Assembly (NCBI GenBank): GCA_030248215.1
Contig: JASANG010004101.1
Span: 1 to 64,000 of the forward strand
Length of the DNA stretch: 64,000 bases
Direction: 5' to 3'
Source: Enoplolaimus lenunculus
Lineage: Eukaryota > Nematoda > Enoplea > Enoplida > Thoracostomopsidae
Of the stretch, positions 25,401 through 34,420 are shown piece by piece. A program made the position numbers and the translations under genes. Each line of letters opens with the position of its first letter. Position 1 is the first letter of the stretch. Under the pieces are notes generated by a model. It had not been told where the DNA came from, did not search any database, and was given only the letters and a program-made list of their open reading frames with translations.

Positions 25401-27438
25401 AATGCAACTACGACGCCTACGTTAGCAGCAAATTTAAGACGCAATGGAATGAGGGCTCACCTTGCTGCACCTAGGTACAGTAAGCGAGATAGTTTACCGT
25501 TTACGGGAAGAGCGAAATTAACACATTGTGATGATGGGCCTCGATTGTTCTACGTTGTCTTGATGAATGAGTCCAATAAATTCGCAGAATTACTAGAAGA
25601 GCTTGCAGACAGATGTAAACAGACACCGACACGCCTTGGTAGCAATAATGTCAGAGTCAACATGCCGTGTATGGCAAAAGCAAAAGGTGAGTTTTGACCG
25701 TTTTTATGAAGATGGAGTGGACGTACTAGCGCTGCCAGATTTTACGTCGAGATGGTTTCATCTGGAAGAATGCGACCAGATATCCGGATGCAGTTTAGCA
25801 TCCGGCATAAACCTATATCCGGTTCCGGTATCTGGTATAAACCTACCGGATTCGGAATATTTGCGGTGGTGGCCCCGCATTTTGAAAATTGCTTTTACAA
25901 GAGAGGGTCTTTAACGGATTACTGCGATTGCGTTTCTGAGCAAGTCAAGGAGTTCACGTTTGATACGCTGCAGTAAAATTGCAGAAGGTGAGCTAACAAT
26001 TAATTCTAATTCAGTAAATCCGACGTGCGACTATATAAGCCTAGTATACTAGCCGATCTTCTTTACCTATGCTTTCTTGTTATTAAGTTGATTCAAAATG
26101 GCACCGCGCGACTGTTATAAATAAACTGGAAAACAATGTTCGTGTTCAGTTTGTTGATACTGGCATCACTGAGTCACTGCCGTTATGCTCGCTTATGTCA
26201 ATAAATCCTGATCCTGATTTGGTATGATTTAAATTTATATCTTTGTTGACTGTGTAAGGGTTGTGTTGATTAATGGCAATAATTGTAACTATTCATGGGT
26301 GTTGGCATCGTTTCGGCATCAGCTGTTATTTTCAAAATAGAATATTAATCGGCGACAATTTAGGTATCCGCACATTCCAGTTAGCGCTGTGAAGGTTCGA
26401 AAGGGTAATTCTATCCCTATAATTTCAGATCCGACCGTATAGGAAGAGTTCCTATTATATTCCCTGTAGCTCGTGTAGTTTATGTAGAGGGTGGATTGGG
26501 TAGCTATTTTTGAGGAAACGTTAGTTTGTTAATGATATGAGCGATAGCGTCGTGTGGGAAAATTTGTGAAGAATTTTTAAGCATATTTTGTAGATTTCAA
26601 GTTCATCCATCCTATTCGAGACTATTCCATTGGTTTGTGGAATATCCTGTCAATATAGGATTTTGATAAACCTTGTTGAAGCTGTTTGTTTTTCAGCTTT
26701 TCCCTCCTTTGGCAATACCATGTTTTCTTCGTGGATTTCAAAAACAGTTTAAATACTTTGGTGTTAACGAGTTGTTTCTGTCGTTTTTAAGAAGAATGGA
26801 AGATTTTCGTTGTCAGTAAGATCGCAATCGTGTGTTGCAAATCTTTGTTTTGTTGACGGTCAATGATAGCTTGACATTGAATAAATACATGTTTTAATCT
26901 ATGTTGCATTCTGTTTGATAAATTTTAAAGTTGAAATTCGGGCTTTAATTAAATGCTTTCTGAAAATTGAAATTAAAATTACTGGATTTGAATAAGGGGA
27001 GATTTTGGTCGTCTGAGTTTCAACTTTGCTCATATTTACTTGTTTGCAATTATTCGATCTACAAAATCTTCAAATAACAAAGCGATTGAAATTTGGAAGT
27101 CGTGGCATACAAATGAACAGCGTTGACTTATTGTTTGCTGTGGTCACAATGGCAGCGTCCTCGCCTACCCAAAATCTTTTGTAGCCATTGAATTGTTAGC
27201 GGGAATAAGTAAAGCGATAGTTTCGGTAACAAAACTAAAATATCAAAATGAACTTTATTTATTGAACGTTTGTCCCGAAATAAGTTCATGCGACATCCAG
27301 TGTTTATGGCATATGCAAACTAAAACTACATCAACGAGTGTCGAGTTCATCATACTGAAACGAATTCCTAAGTCCAACAGTAAACTTTTTGTGTGTTGTA
27401 ATTTTCGTTTTTATGCTAGAATGAAAATTTGTATTTAA
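16344..27438 (+). CDS. Multi-Tudor (TDRD-like) protein gene, 5' end not found
   Basis: Fifteen exons join in phase: 16344-16429, 16684-16885, 17354-17489, 18133-18191, 18505-19122, 19904-20079, 21070-21249, 22047-22307, 22921-23086, 24000-24161, 24916-25058, 25401-25686, 26088-26221, 26341-26404 and 27185-about 27438. Every donor is GT, every acceptor AG, and no stop is met over about 975 codons. The product has three extended-Tudor units (Tudor core inside an SN-like fold) with a Ser/Asn-rich linker after the first. Proteins of this kind bind symmetrically dimethylated arginine on Piwi proteins and act in germline piRNA granules; that role is inferred from the family. Unit 1 has the complete cage (F in AKF, Y in WYR, F and Y in RFIDYG, then N). 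Unit 2 (IDIGF) and unit 3 (VDTGI) have lost it. The start codon, 5' exons and exact 3' end are unresolved. I cannot assign a particular TDRD orthologue. Confidence 0.88.
16684..16885 (+). CDS. Tudor gene exon: second half of core 1 and start of SN-like part
   Basis: Acceptor ctacag, donor gtaagc; phase 0 to 1. Opens with VRFIDYGNTQ, the hallmark strand of the core with cage F and Y and the Asn that contacts dimethylarginine. It continues through a helix-rich stretch (FKQHPPFAQHCCLSDM) as in extended Tudor domains. Confidence 0.9.
17354..17489 (+). CDS. Tudor gene exon: SN-like end of unit 1
   Basis: Acceptor ttttag, donor gtaagt (exon ends in CA); phase 1 to 2. Encodes YVTLFAIDRNGDINLND and a Cys-containing tail, consistent with the C-terminal strands of the SN-like fold. 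A diverged mirror copy is legible at about 13,330-13,425. Confidence 0.82.
17725..17930. repeat. Two-unit tandem repeat, right arm
   Basis: Two direct copies of ggggactcgattgtgaa...cttcccaccagtaa...gaatctggtg...tttgcaagtc, each about 103 bp, between Tudor exons 17,354 and 18,133. Confidence 0.8.
18133..18191 (+). CDS. Tudor gene small linker exon
   Basis: A 59-bp exon with acceptor ttttag and donor gtaagc. The CA of the previous exon plus the first base gives Gln, then HSLPSINSSLTLQAMTLNS. The frame join on both sides is the main support. A decayed mirror is at about 12,708-12,762. Confidence 0.75.
18505..19122 (+). CDS. Tudor gene long Ser/Asn-rich linker exon
   Basis: A 618-bp exon (acceptor tttag, donor gtagga), phase 1 to 1. 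Encodes about 206 residues of low-complexity, mostly polar sequence rich in Ser, Val, Asp and Asn, with no recognisable domain. It ends in a basic stretch (SRFCDLLSKIKQRPR). Probably a disordered spacer between Tudor units 1 and 2. I found no convincing mirror copy in the left arm. Confidence 0.85.
19315..19783. mobile_element. hAT-like MITE in Tudor intron, with target duplication
   Basis: Starts cagggtgcaa and ends ttgcaccctg. It is flanked by tgggcagt (19,307-19,314) and tgggcagg (19,784-19,791), a 7-of-8 match to the 8-bp duplication typical of hAT elements. The interior holds a direct duplication of about 110 bp rich in gattccgatt (about 19,330-19,525). Confidence 0.85.
19904..20079 (+). 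CDS. Tudor gene linker exon
   Basis: Acceptor tttcag, donor gtaata; phase 1 to 0. Acidic and polar (EERDSSKECNSVETATNEAE), then KREANLQVLKTLRCDLPSSN. It continues the linker frame. The intron before it carries a hAT-like MITE (19,315-19,783). Confidence 0.82.
20121..20275. mobile_element. MITE family G in Tudor intron
   Basis: Ends catggacgtcacctggattt and ggctacgcccatg form an imperfect inverted pair (catgggcgtagcc type). Interior ctccagg/ggaaaggg segments. Mirrored in the left arm at 11,542-11,670; a related half copy is at 48,139-48,297. Confidence 0.6.
20525..20770. repeat. GC-rich minisatellite, about 21-bp unit
   Basis: About eight or nine units of the type cgtcacccgtacggcgctga / cgtcacccgtacggcgccca, with many CpGs, in a Tudor intron in otherwise AT-rich DNA. 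A degenerate mirror lies at 11,130-11,300. Open frames across it (Arg-Thr-Gly-Asp-Gly-Gly repeats) are artefacts of the unit length being divisible by three. Confidence 0.85.
21070..21249 (+). CDS. Tudor gene linker exon
   Basis: Exactly 60 codons, phase 0 to 0, acceptor ctttag and donor gtgaga. Ser/Thr/Asn-rich, ending in SPQMSDAHKTTGNEIST. A shortened, mutated mirror is at about 10,698-10,848. Confidence 0.82.
22047..22307 (+). CDS. Tudor gene exon: start of unit 2
   Basis: Acceptor ttttag, donor gtaagt; phase 0 to 0, 87 codons. Encodes ELYPRNIINPNNFWFVLVTE, the SN-like entry strand typical before a Tudor core (V..P..FW..L), then a helix and CAIRQRLENNKLVWKRGQ, the first core strand. The position of the first cage aromatic is Ile here, and WYR is replaced by WKR. 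Confidence 0.88.
22921..23086 (+). CDS. Tudor gene exon: core of unit 2
   Basis: Acceptor tttaag, donor gtaagt; phase 0 to 1. Encodes YSVFYIDIGFNREVAVADVF. The D-Y-G-N hallmark reads D-I-G-F, so dimethylarginine binding is unlikely for this unit. It ends KNWKPVL. The left-arm mirror (9,302-9,424) has lost 43 bp. Confidence 0.88.
23840..23988. repeat. (GTTT)n tract at the right identity boundary
   Basis: Counterpart of 8,580-8,735, but with different unit counts and interruptions (tttatttattt, tttctttg). It lies directly before the acceptor of exon 24,000. Confidence 0.88.
24000..24161 (+). CDS. Tudor gene exon: SN-like end of unit 2
   Basis: Acceptor ttttcag directly after a GTTT-rich tract, donor gttagt; phase 1 to 1. 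Encodes SPGYRFYFNITTAVPYSDA then PLELNLWRRD, fitting SN-like strands. If the donor were skipped the frame would stop immediately, so the splice is inferred from the frame of the next exon. Near-identical mirror at 8,402-8,563. Confidence 0.78.
24916..25058 (+). CDS. Tudor gene Ser-rich linker exon
   Basis: Acceptor gtttag, donor gtaaga; phase 1 to 0. Encodes YEGSPVATGSSSSGNSVVVF and a polar tail, probably a flexible spacer between units 2 and 3. The mirror at 7,505-7,647 differs by one Arg/Gln change that I could see. Confidence 0.8.
25135..25240. repeat. (GTTT)n tract in Tudor intron
   Basis: gttt/gctt tetranucleotides between exons 24,916 and 25,401; mirror of 7,320-7,430. Confidence 0.85.
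25401..25686 (+). CDS. Tudor gene exon: start of unit 3
   Basis: Acceptor gtttag, donor gtgagt; phase 0 to 1. Encodes GPRLFYVVLMNESNKFAELL, an SN-like entry strand and helix, and ends NMPCMAKAK at the first core strand. The cage Phe position is Ala. Mirror at 6,877-7,162. Confidence 0.87.
26088..26221 (+). CDS. Tudor gene exon: core of unit 3
   Basis: Acceptor attaag, donor gtatga; phase 1 to 0. The split codon gives Val, then DSKWHRATVINKLENNVRVQ and FVDTGITESL. This is a clear Tudor core, but with WHR for WYR and DTGI for DYGN. Mirror at 6,342-6,475. Confidence 0.87.
26341..26404 (+). CDS. Tudor gene small exon: unit 3 connector
   Basis: A 64-bp exon, acceptor aaatag, donor gtaatt; phase 0 to 1. 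Encodes NINRRQFRYPHIPVSAVKVR, matching the 'hPp.A..c.L' connector after a Tudor core. An alternative acceptor nearer 26,363 runs into a stop. The mirror (6,146-6,209) has a Ser-to-Arg difference. Confidence 0.72.
27185..27438 (+). CDS. Tudor gene exon: SN-like end of unit 3, 3' edge uncertain
   Basis: Acceptor tttgtag; enters in phase 1 and completes an Ala codon with the previous exon. Encodes AIELLAGISKAIVSVTKLKY then QNELYLLNVCPEISSCDIQ, SN-like strands. The open frame ends at 27,438. A donor-like site near 27,381 could instead splice onward to about 27,455 or to the exon at 28,534. Mirror at 5,112-5,365, identical over the 81 codons compared. Confidence 0.65.
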
Positions 27439-28533
27439 TTATATATTTGTTTCAGATTCCATGCAAAAACCGCGCGAGATGTATATGAAGTGACGTTAAC
27501 AGTCGGTTCGGAAGACTTAAATCAGATGTTTTTGAGAAGTTTGTGTTGAGGGCCCATATTCACGCATGCATGAAGCACTTATCATCAGTTAGTGATAGAT
27601 TTTCAAATTCACCAAATCTGAAAAATGCGTTGAATTTAGGTGCTCACGATTCACAGGATCGAATGTTACAAGACCAATGACCAACTGGTGAACAGTGAAC
27701 ATATATGTTGAAAATCCGGGCCGAAATTATCACTGCCGCGGTCGTTTTATTTTTTAGTTTTTTTATTTTATTGTTTCATTTTCGATTTCGACATATTTGT
27801 TTACCTATTTTGGACGCACGTTATTTTAGTATAACTTAATTTTACGTAAATGTACTTTGTGAGTATCTACTGTGTTCCACTGCAGTTCCAGCTAAAGTTC
27901 GATTTTCGTGCGTAGTTTCAACTTTCGCGACACAGAAATATTAATTTTTATCGTTTTTGTTTATTTAGAAATTTGGGAAAATTAAAATTTTGAGTTTGAC
28001 TGCTTCCACTCTAAAACGAGTCTTTTTACGTTTTGAATTTTTTGCAATATTGAACCATATTGTAGCATGCCTAAGAAAATGAGCTAGTGAAGATACAAAA
28101 GATTGGGCTTAGCAAAGTTTTATAAACACTGATAGAATTTCGGGAATGTCTTAGCGTCAGCCAAATAGCCTGCAAGTTGCAGTGTCAATGTTGTTTTATG
28201 TTTGGCATGGTGGACAGCATTGTAATGTTATTGTTTCACACATGTTTTGTCTGGGCGTGTATCTGTGCAACTACAGTAATTTTCATTTTTGGGCATTGTA
28301 CAGTAGTTGTGCTTTAGGAATTTTATCGCAGACTATTTGCAGAATGTAACCATCACCTTTTTGCATGGTGAAATCCATGTCAAATTTAACACAATGTCTT
28401 GACCAGCAAACTTAGAAACATAAGTCTCAAGCAACTTATACTTAAATCAGAGATCAGCGCAAGCCATGTCTCTGCGATCCAGGCTGCATTGGCATATAAA
28501 TAGTGTTTACGTTAAATTATTTTTTTATTTCAG

Positions 28534-28617
28534 AATGCTACAAGTCTTGCTAAGCTTAGGCAAACACTCAGAAGACTAGCGGGGTATAAAATTGGTAGCA
28601 AAGCTGGAAAAGAGTGA
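28534..28617 (+). CDS. Candidate terminal exon of Tudor gene
   Basis: Strong acceptor (tttatttcag), then 27 codons, NATSLAKLRQTLRRLAGYKI and GSKAGKE, closed by TGA at 28,615-28,617. A basic, helix-prone tail. It needs phase 0 from upstream; I could not prove which exon supplies it. Mirror at 3,933-4,016 on the - strand. Confidence 0.4.
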   Translation, partial: NATSLAKLRQTLRRLAGYKIGSKAGKE

Positions 28618-30240
28618 GTTTGTTTCGGTTGGTTTAGTAGTAGTATCTTAAGGGATTTTATCGACGAAAGTCAAAATGATTTGATTGGTTTTAATCATGA
28701 CTTGCGTCATATGGATTTTAAATGTTTTGTTTTAAATTGTATAAGATCTGTTATACTTCTTCATTCCACATAGCACTATTTTTGATTTTTGTGCGAAATG
28801 TTGACTGTATCTCGAATTGATTAATATTTTTGTTATTATCTATATAAAGTGCAAAACATTGCAGCTTTTTAAAAGCAGTTTGTAATTTCGTTCACTTAAA
28901 ATGAGGGGCCCAGGCAACAATTTAGGCTATTGCCGGAAAAGCCGTAGTCCAGTTGCACACGCGTGCAACTACGTGTACTGGTTATTATAAACGTTTACCT
29001 GACAATAACTTTGTTCCAATGACGGTGTCTTCTGTTTTAATTACGTAGACGCGAGCAAGGCGGCAACAAACCCAAGATTTATCCGAATCCGAACTTATTG
29101 CGAATTTACTGAATCCAATAATGAATCCGAATTTTGAATTCGAAAAATATTGTGTAAAAACTAAAACTACACCTTTGGCACGCTGACTTAGCACGCCGAA
29201 TTTTATGCAGACAGGAAAGGATGATTGTTGAAATATCGAAAACTTAACGCATTGAAACATGACTTGAGGCCCAGGCGCGTAATTGTGAAAGGTTGGAGGA
29301 AAATGAGTCGGCCTGTTCCAACTCAGTTTGAAAAGCACCAACCAACCGTAATTTTTTGCCGAATCTGAAACTGAAACCGAATTGTGTGTACACATATTTG
29401 AGAATACTAGATTCTGTTACAATCCGATAATTACGTGTTATTGGAATTTGCAATTTTAGGATATGTTTATAATAAGTTTTTTGAGTCAGTTACACAGTAT
29501 CGCGATTGTGTGCTTCGTTTCACTAAATTTGCAGTATAACCGGAAACAGTTTGAATTGCGTAATCTTCATTAAATTTGCGTTCGGAATGCAAAACGCCTG
29601 CATGTGCAATTAAGTTTGGAGGAGGTTTACTCATATAAAAAATAAGCTGTTTTATCAGTTTATTTTCAGCTGCAACCAATTGCTTTGTCTGAAACACGGC
29701 GTTGTTATTTGGATCTGTTAACTTAAGAATTTCCATTCGGTTGTATATAACGATTGCTTTGAAGATATATGTATATAGTGGAAATGATACGTACCTGCTG
29801 TGAAAATGCATTATAATATGAAGATTATGTCTGAATAATTATAGTTTGGTGCGCTGTGAGCTTGACGTAAAGTCATATCTTGTTTGATTTGATTGTTGGT
29901 TTTCATGTTCTGTTAAAATTTTAGAAATGAAACCCGGGAATGCTGTAATGGATAAATGTTGGTGGGTGTGCAATTTTTAAATATATATTCTTTTTAGGAT
30001 ATGCCTCGTAGCACCAGAACGTTCGCTAAGAAAAGCAGTTGGAAGAAAACAGTATTTCTGGTGGTTTCACTCTGAAATTCATAGTTTGGACTGTATTTCC
30101 GGCAAATATGCACCTATATTTACTTATTTCAGATTTGCAGCAATCTGTATGCTTTTTAGAATTTCTCTAGGTATATTTGGCTTTTGTATATTAACGTTTG
30201 TCTATATTGATTGTTTCTTTGGCGAGTGTTACGATAAAGA
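28618..30240. other. Arm DNA downstream of Tudor gene
   Basis: Beyond the hypothetical ORF at 29,467-29,811, I see only a repeated gaatccgaa-like run (29,090-29,140) and no gene. Confidence 0.5.
29467..29811 (-). CDS. Hypothetical 114-codon ORF (right copy)
   Basis: Mirror of 2,739-3,083. It lies downstream of the Tudor gene and faces it. It has an upstream AG-rich acceptor-like site (cattttcacag) and no recognised domain. Confidence 0.2.
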   Translation of the reverse strand: MHFHSRYVSFPLYTYIFKAIVIYNRMEILKLTDPNNNAVFQTKQLVAAENKLIKQLIFYMSKPPPNLIAHAGVLHSERKFNEDYAIQTVSGYTANLVKRSTQSRYCVTDSKNLL

Positions 30241-30541
30241 CCGTCCCATTGTTCCGGGACAGCAATATATCAAGAGTGAAGTAGGAGCAGTTTTTACTTT
30301 TCTTTTTTGGTGCTGCAAGCAACTTCTGACCCCAGTTTCATGGGACGCTGAGGCTGAGCAGAATAAGTGTCCCAATCATGAATTGCTTAGTGTGGGGGTT
30401 TGGGGGTCGACGCTGTCCCGTTGTCCCATCTGTCGCGCTGTACCAACTGCCGCTGTCCCGACTGTTCCGCTGTCCCTACTGTCCCAATTATATTTGTTGT
30501 GCGTATTCCTGGTGCATTGCTATCCCGGGAAAATGGGACGG
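30241..30541. mobile_element. MITE family H (gtccc-rich), right-arm copy
   Basis: Ends ccgtcccattgttccgggac and tatcccgggaaaatgggacg. Irregular tandem ctgtccc units lie at about 30,410-30,485. The long open frame across it (30,086-30,553) follows from this simple structure and is not called as a gene. Confidence 0.6.
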
Positions 30542-30688
30542 CCTTTTGGGTAACATTGGCCGTTTCTTATTTGTGTTTACAGTAAAAACTGAAAACTGTG
30601 CTTTTTGTTATTGAGCAACTTTTCTAAGGTTGCAATTGGAGCTAGGAATAACTATATATTAACAGATCCGCCCGCCATCTGATGAAAA

Positions 30689-30884
30689 TACACTGTAAAA
30701 ATAATGAGTCAAATCTATACTCTCTCCAAAATAGGCTTTTCCGGACTACACAAACTGAGTCAAATTCGACTGCCAATTCAAATTCGACTCACTGAGCGAT
30801 TCAGGGAATCGAATTTGACTCTGGCAGATCAGGAAAAGCCTATTTCGGAGAGAGTCAATTTTACTCACCATTTTTTGCAGTGTA
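30689..30884. mobile_element. MITE family B, right-arm copy
   Basis: Exact positional mirror of 1,666-1,861, duplicated with the palindrome arm. Confidence 0.75.
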
Positions 30885-31784
30885 GAAAACGGTTGAAATA
30901 TTAGAAAAAACCAAAAGCTGGTATTGCAAATCAATCTATAGAACAGGATTCGAACAAGCGCGAATGGTTTTAAAATATTTAGGAAAACAAAACTGTTTCG
31001 GTTTTGTACATAGCGCGAAATTTACATCTGTTTAAGAAAATTTGCAGGCATGGTGTAACCGCGGATATCCGTTTCCAGTAAAATTCCGTGTACGTATCCG
31101 CTCAAGAAATACGGAAATTCTGTTATTTTTATGCTTAAAATTAGTTAAAAATTTCGTATCGCAATTTTTCATTATTAGTTTTAGTTATAAATCACGTATA
31201 TACTTTTGCAATTTTTAGTTACAAATATGTTGAATTATTGCTTGATATGAAATTCATCAAACATCTTAAAAATTTCAAAGCATCCACTATTCGATAGATA
31301 TTTGCATGCCTGTATTGTTTGTGTTGGCAGAAAAATGAAAAAATGAAACACCTTTGAATCTGTTATACTACAATATTCGTCTTCCGTTTGTGTTGTTTTT
31401 ACTGTCTTTTTACGCCCCTGCTTGTAGGTTTAATTGGTGTCTATTTTCTGAGTATTGTCAGTGACTAATTTTATTACAAAGCAAACAAATTATAGATAAA
31501 ATAATTCGACAGATCACAGTGGAACGAATCAAACCTTTTATTTACAGATGTTGGGTTACGATTGGGATTTGATCCTACAACCACCAATTATAAACTTTGT
31601 AACAAAATATGACTGTAAAGCTGTGCGTTTCGTTATCGGAATGCTGTATTTTCTTTTTCTGAAATGATTTTTTATCAACATTTTTGCAATCTGGAAATGT
31701 TGTGGTATTCAATGATCATATTTGTATCTTTGGGTTATGACGCGCGGTGACAAGTTATATACAGCATAAATCATTACATACCCA

Positions 31785-31951
31785 GGCCCATGTAAAGATC
31801 AGCGGAACGTTTTTCTGTGTGACTAGAAAAGAGTAAGCTTAAGCTTTAGACAAATTTTTTTGCTTATATGCAAATTCTTACGCTTAGGCTTAGGCTTAGG
31901 CTTACGAATATTCTTATAACACTGTTCCGCCCATGTTCTTTACAATGGCCC
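31785..31951. mobile_element. MITE family C, right-arm copy
   Basis: Mirror copy of 599-765 with the cttagg hexamers at about 31,880-31,910. It was duplicated with the arm rather than inserted independently. Confidence 0.65.
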
Positions 31952-32713
31952 ATACCTATATACATTGTTTGTTACATTGTTAACATTATCGATCTCGACA
32001 CGATTTTTAATGCCACTTTTTGCTTCAATTCCTATCCCAGTTTGCCAAGCTACAACCGGAGGTCTGCCTCCGGGTTCGACAGAAAATCGGCCTCTGGGTG
32101 TGGCTCCGGTTCCGGTAGAATTTTTGCCGGAGGTTCCGGCAATTTCGGTAGTAAAAATTTGCATATTTTGCAAAATTTATCTGTTTAGCGCGTTTCGTTT
32201 TACTTTTGTCACAATTTTTAGGAAAGAATTTCGGAAATTTCCCAGAAAATTAGCGTAAAACCAAACAACTTAACAACACATTGCAGATATTGGCTACAAT
32301 TAACTAATTAACCACCATTTTTACTACCTAATTTCGTCTCACCTCTGGCGCCGGCTCCTGTTAGTTTCGTCGACCTCGGCTTCCGGCTCCGGCTCCAGTA
32401 CATTTCACCCCCGGTTGCACCCTGCAGTTTGCCCTTAGCGATATTCTGCTCCAGTATTCAATACTGGATTAGGCCTCGGATATCCTAAATTGACCTGGTC
32501 ATGATTTACCTTACTAATTCCGCAAAAAAAATTAACGGAAAACGAAGAATATGGAAAAATTTTCTTACTACAACACTTGAAATATTTTGGCCTCACAGAA
32601 ATGGCCTGGATTTTTTGTTGACATAAGAGCATGTACCTTTTCTGCCGTAAAATTGATATTGTTTACTCCCGGTTACATTCTACGATACATTTACTTGAAG
32701 GTTCGAAATCCTA

Positions 32714-33308
32714 CTACTGAATAACGCAACAAACTCTACAATTTCGTTTTTTACCATCGTTTTCAAGATGAATCATTTCAACTGTACCCGCTTTTGGCGA
32801 CATTAATAGTCGATGTTGTACTTCTGCAGTTGAAGTCCCATTATTCGGTTGCGGATTAGTGTTATAATAATTGTGTCCATTGCTCGTTGTCTTAGTCGCC
32901 GAATTTTGTTTACTATTATTACCAGAATCTTCACAAAGCAGCGGTTCAAGATGTTGTAAATTTGAATCCACACCATGCCGCACGACATTTTGCGTATATT
33001 TACATGTGGTGTCATTTGATTGATGGCTACATTGCGTGTGTGATAGGGCGTTGTTTGTAGATGGGCAAGAATTACAAGATGAAGTGCAGTTATTGCAATT
33101 TGACTTGCAATTATCACAGTGTGTTACTGGATCGGCTGTATGTGATGAATTGCAGCAGGATTTGTGATTATGAAACTGACTGCATTGCTGCGTTGCGTCT
33201 GATACTACTGGCCAGGGACGCCGCTTGAATAATTGTACGATTGTTTCTACTTCAAAGCTGAGATCACCATCTGGTCGAAACGGGTTTTCTTCAAATTCTT
33301 GACCAGGT
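32714..33308 (-). CDS. Last exon of unrecognised Cys-rich protein with CAAX-type tail
   Basis: A 595-bp - strand exon: acceptor cttgcag at 33,309-33,310, one base completing a Lys codon, then 198 codons with TAG at 32,714-32,716. It starts PGQEFEENPFRPDGDLSFEV and ETIVQLFKRRPWPVV, which looks like a conserved block. A cysteine-rich stretch follows (CDNCKSNCNNCTSSCNSC), then an Asn/Thr-rich region and a basic end, KKRNCRVCCVIQ. CVIQ fits a C-a-a-X prenylation signal with two further Cys nearby that could be palmitoylated, so the protein is probably held on a membrane surface from the cytosolic side (inference). I do not recognise the family. The gene ends about 170 bp outside the palindrome edge. 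Confidence 0.7.
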
Positions 33309-33639
33309 CTGCAAGAAACACATTCAGCTTCTATTCATACGAGCAAGTTTTTTTGCAACAATAACTTGCAGCTACAAGTTTTCTGCCTGCGTTCTTGAAT
33401 AAACCTTGCACGTACATTGTGACATGTGCAAATTCTTGCTGCAAAACCATGTAATTTTGCATTGCACTTTGCTTTTATAACTAATTATTTAGATATATTT
33501 ATTGTACCATTTCATTTCATAATTGACATTGCTGGTCCGAACAACATTGTTTTTGAATTCTTGACAACTTTACAAAAAATTTGGCCTATGTTTAGCTATA
33601 TGGGATAATTTAATAAGCCTTAGCATAATCCAAAATCGG

Positions 33640-33945
33640 GTCTTGTTAGTTATAACGGTCGGATAAAAAATGTTTGCCAACTTGAGCTGTGCATGACCTC
33701 CCCTGATTATTTCACAACTAAATTTAATAGATTATATATTTTTCAATAACTCGTTAGCCAATTCTCTGATTGCGAAGAATCTAGCACCGGCCGGACCTTG
33801 GTTTTTAAAACCAAATTATATCAAAAATTCAGGTTTAGGTATCCGATGGTCAGGAGAGATGTTGAGAGTTCAATTATGCAAAAAAAATTGAAATCCAACC
33901 ATTGTCGGGCAAGCGCAAGGGACGGGAATTAATGAAAAAACCACT
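33640..33945. mobile_element. Degenerate relative of MITE family I
   Basis: Shares the cgttagccaattctctgatt gcgaa segment and a terminal ttgtcgggcaagcgcaaggg with 39,178-39,543. It lies in the intron of the - strand gene. Three cctaaa units follow at 33,945-33,965. Confidence 0.4.
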
Positions 33946-34165
33946 AAACCTAAACCTAAACCTAATCTTAAGCTCGAACGTAAACATAACTTTAAGAATA
34001 TAGCTTCCCAATCTCACAGTTCCCGTGTCTACCATTGGGCAGGCCCAAATAATTATCATGGGTCAAAAAGTTAATGCCGGGCATTATAATTTCAAGATTT
34101 ATATATTTCATATGAAGAAGAATTACTGGAAAAAATTTCACTTAGGTAGTATATATCAGTCTTAC

Positions 34166-34420
34166 TTTGAAGCATAGTCAAATTCGTCATCGTTATGTTG
34201 TAAATGCTGATAGCTGTTAGGATATGAATCACTGGCATTGCCTCCTCTGTCGCCACTGTCATGACTCATCGATGGGGGTAAAATCTGGCTCGGGCCGTCA
34301 ACTTCCGCAAAATGAACACGCACACGACTGGGTGTCGCGTCGCCGACACTTGTATCCGGTTCATCATTATCGGCTATTCCGGCACGATTGTCCGCGGAAA
34401 GTTTGGCATTTGTCGAACTT
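34166..34420 (-). CDS. Penultimate exon of the same - strand gene
   Basis: Acceptor tttcag at 34,421 side, donor gtaaga (34,164-34,165 side), 255 bp, ending in phase 2 and joining the next exon as Lys (AA|A). Encodes a polar, acidic segment containing PSRVRVHFAEVDGPSQILPP and, at its end, HNDDEFDYASK. RVHF fits the loose RVxF pattern of protein phosphatase 1 docking motifs, which is common by chance. The intron to the last exon is about 860 bp. Earlier exons were not found. Confidence 0.65.

Larger units (their letters stand above)
23830..32545. repeat. Right outer arm of palindrome (near-identical part)
   Basis: Reverse complement of 1-8,752. The last matching bases pair about 32,545 with base 1 of the window; unique sequence follows here, although on the left the arm simply reaches the window edge. 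It carries the last Tudor exons in the same orientation as the rest of the gene. Confidence 0.95.

Noticed and set aside
30086-30553. 155-codon frame with hydrophobic segment (and its mirror 1,997-2,464)
   Set aside because: More than half of it lies in MITE H, whose ctgtccc microrepeats keep several frames open; no family resemblance.
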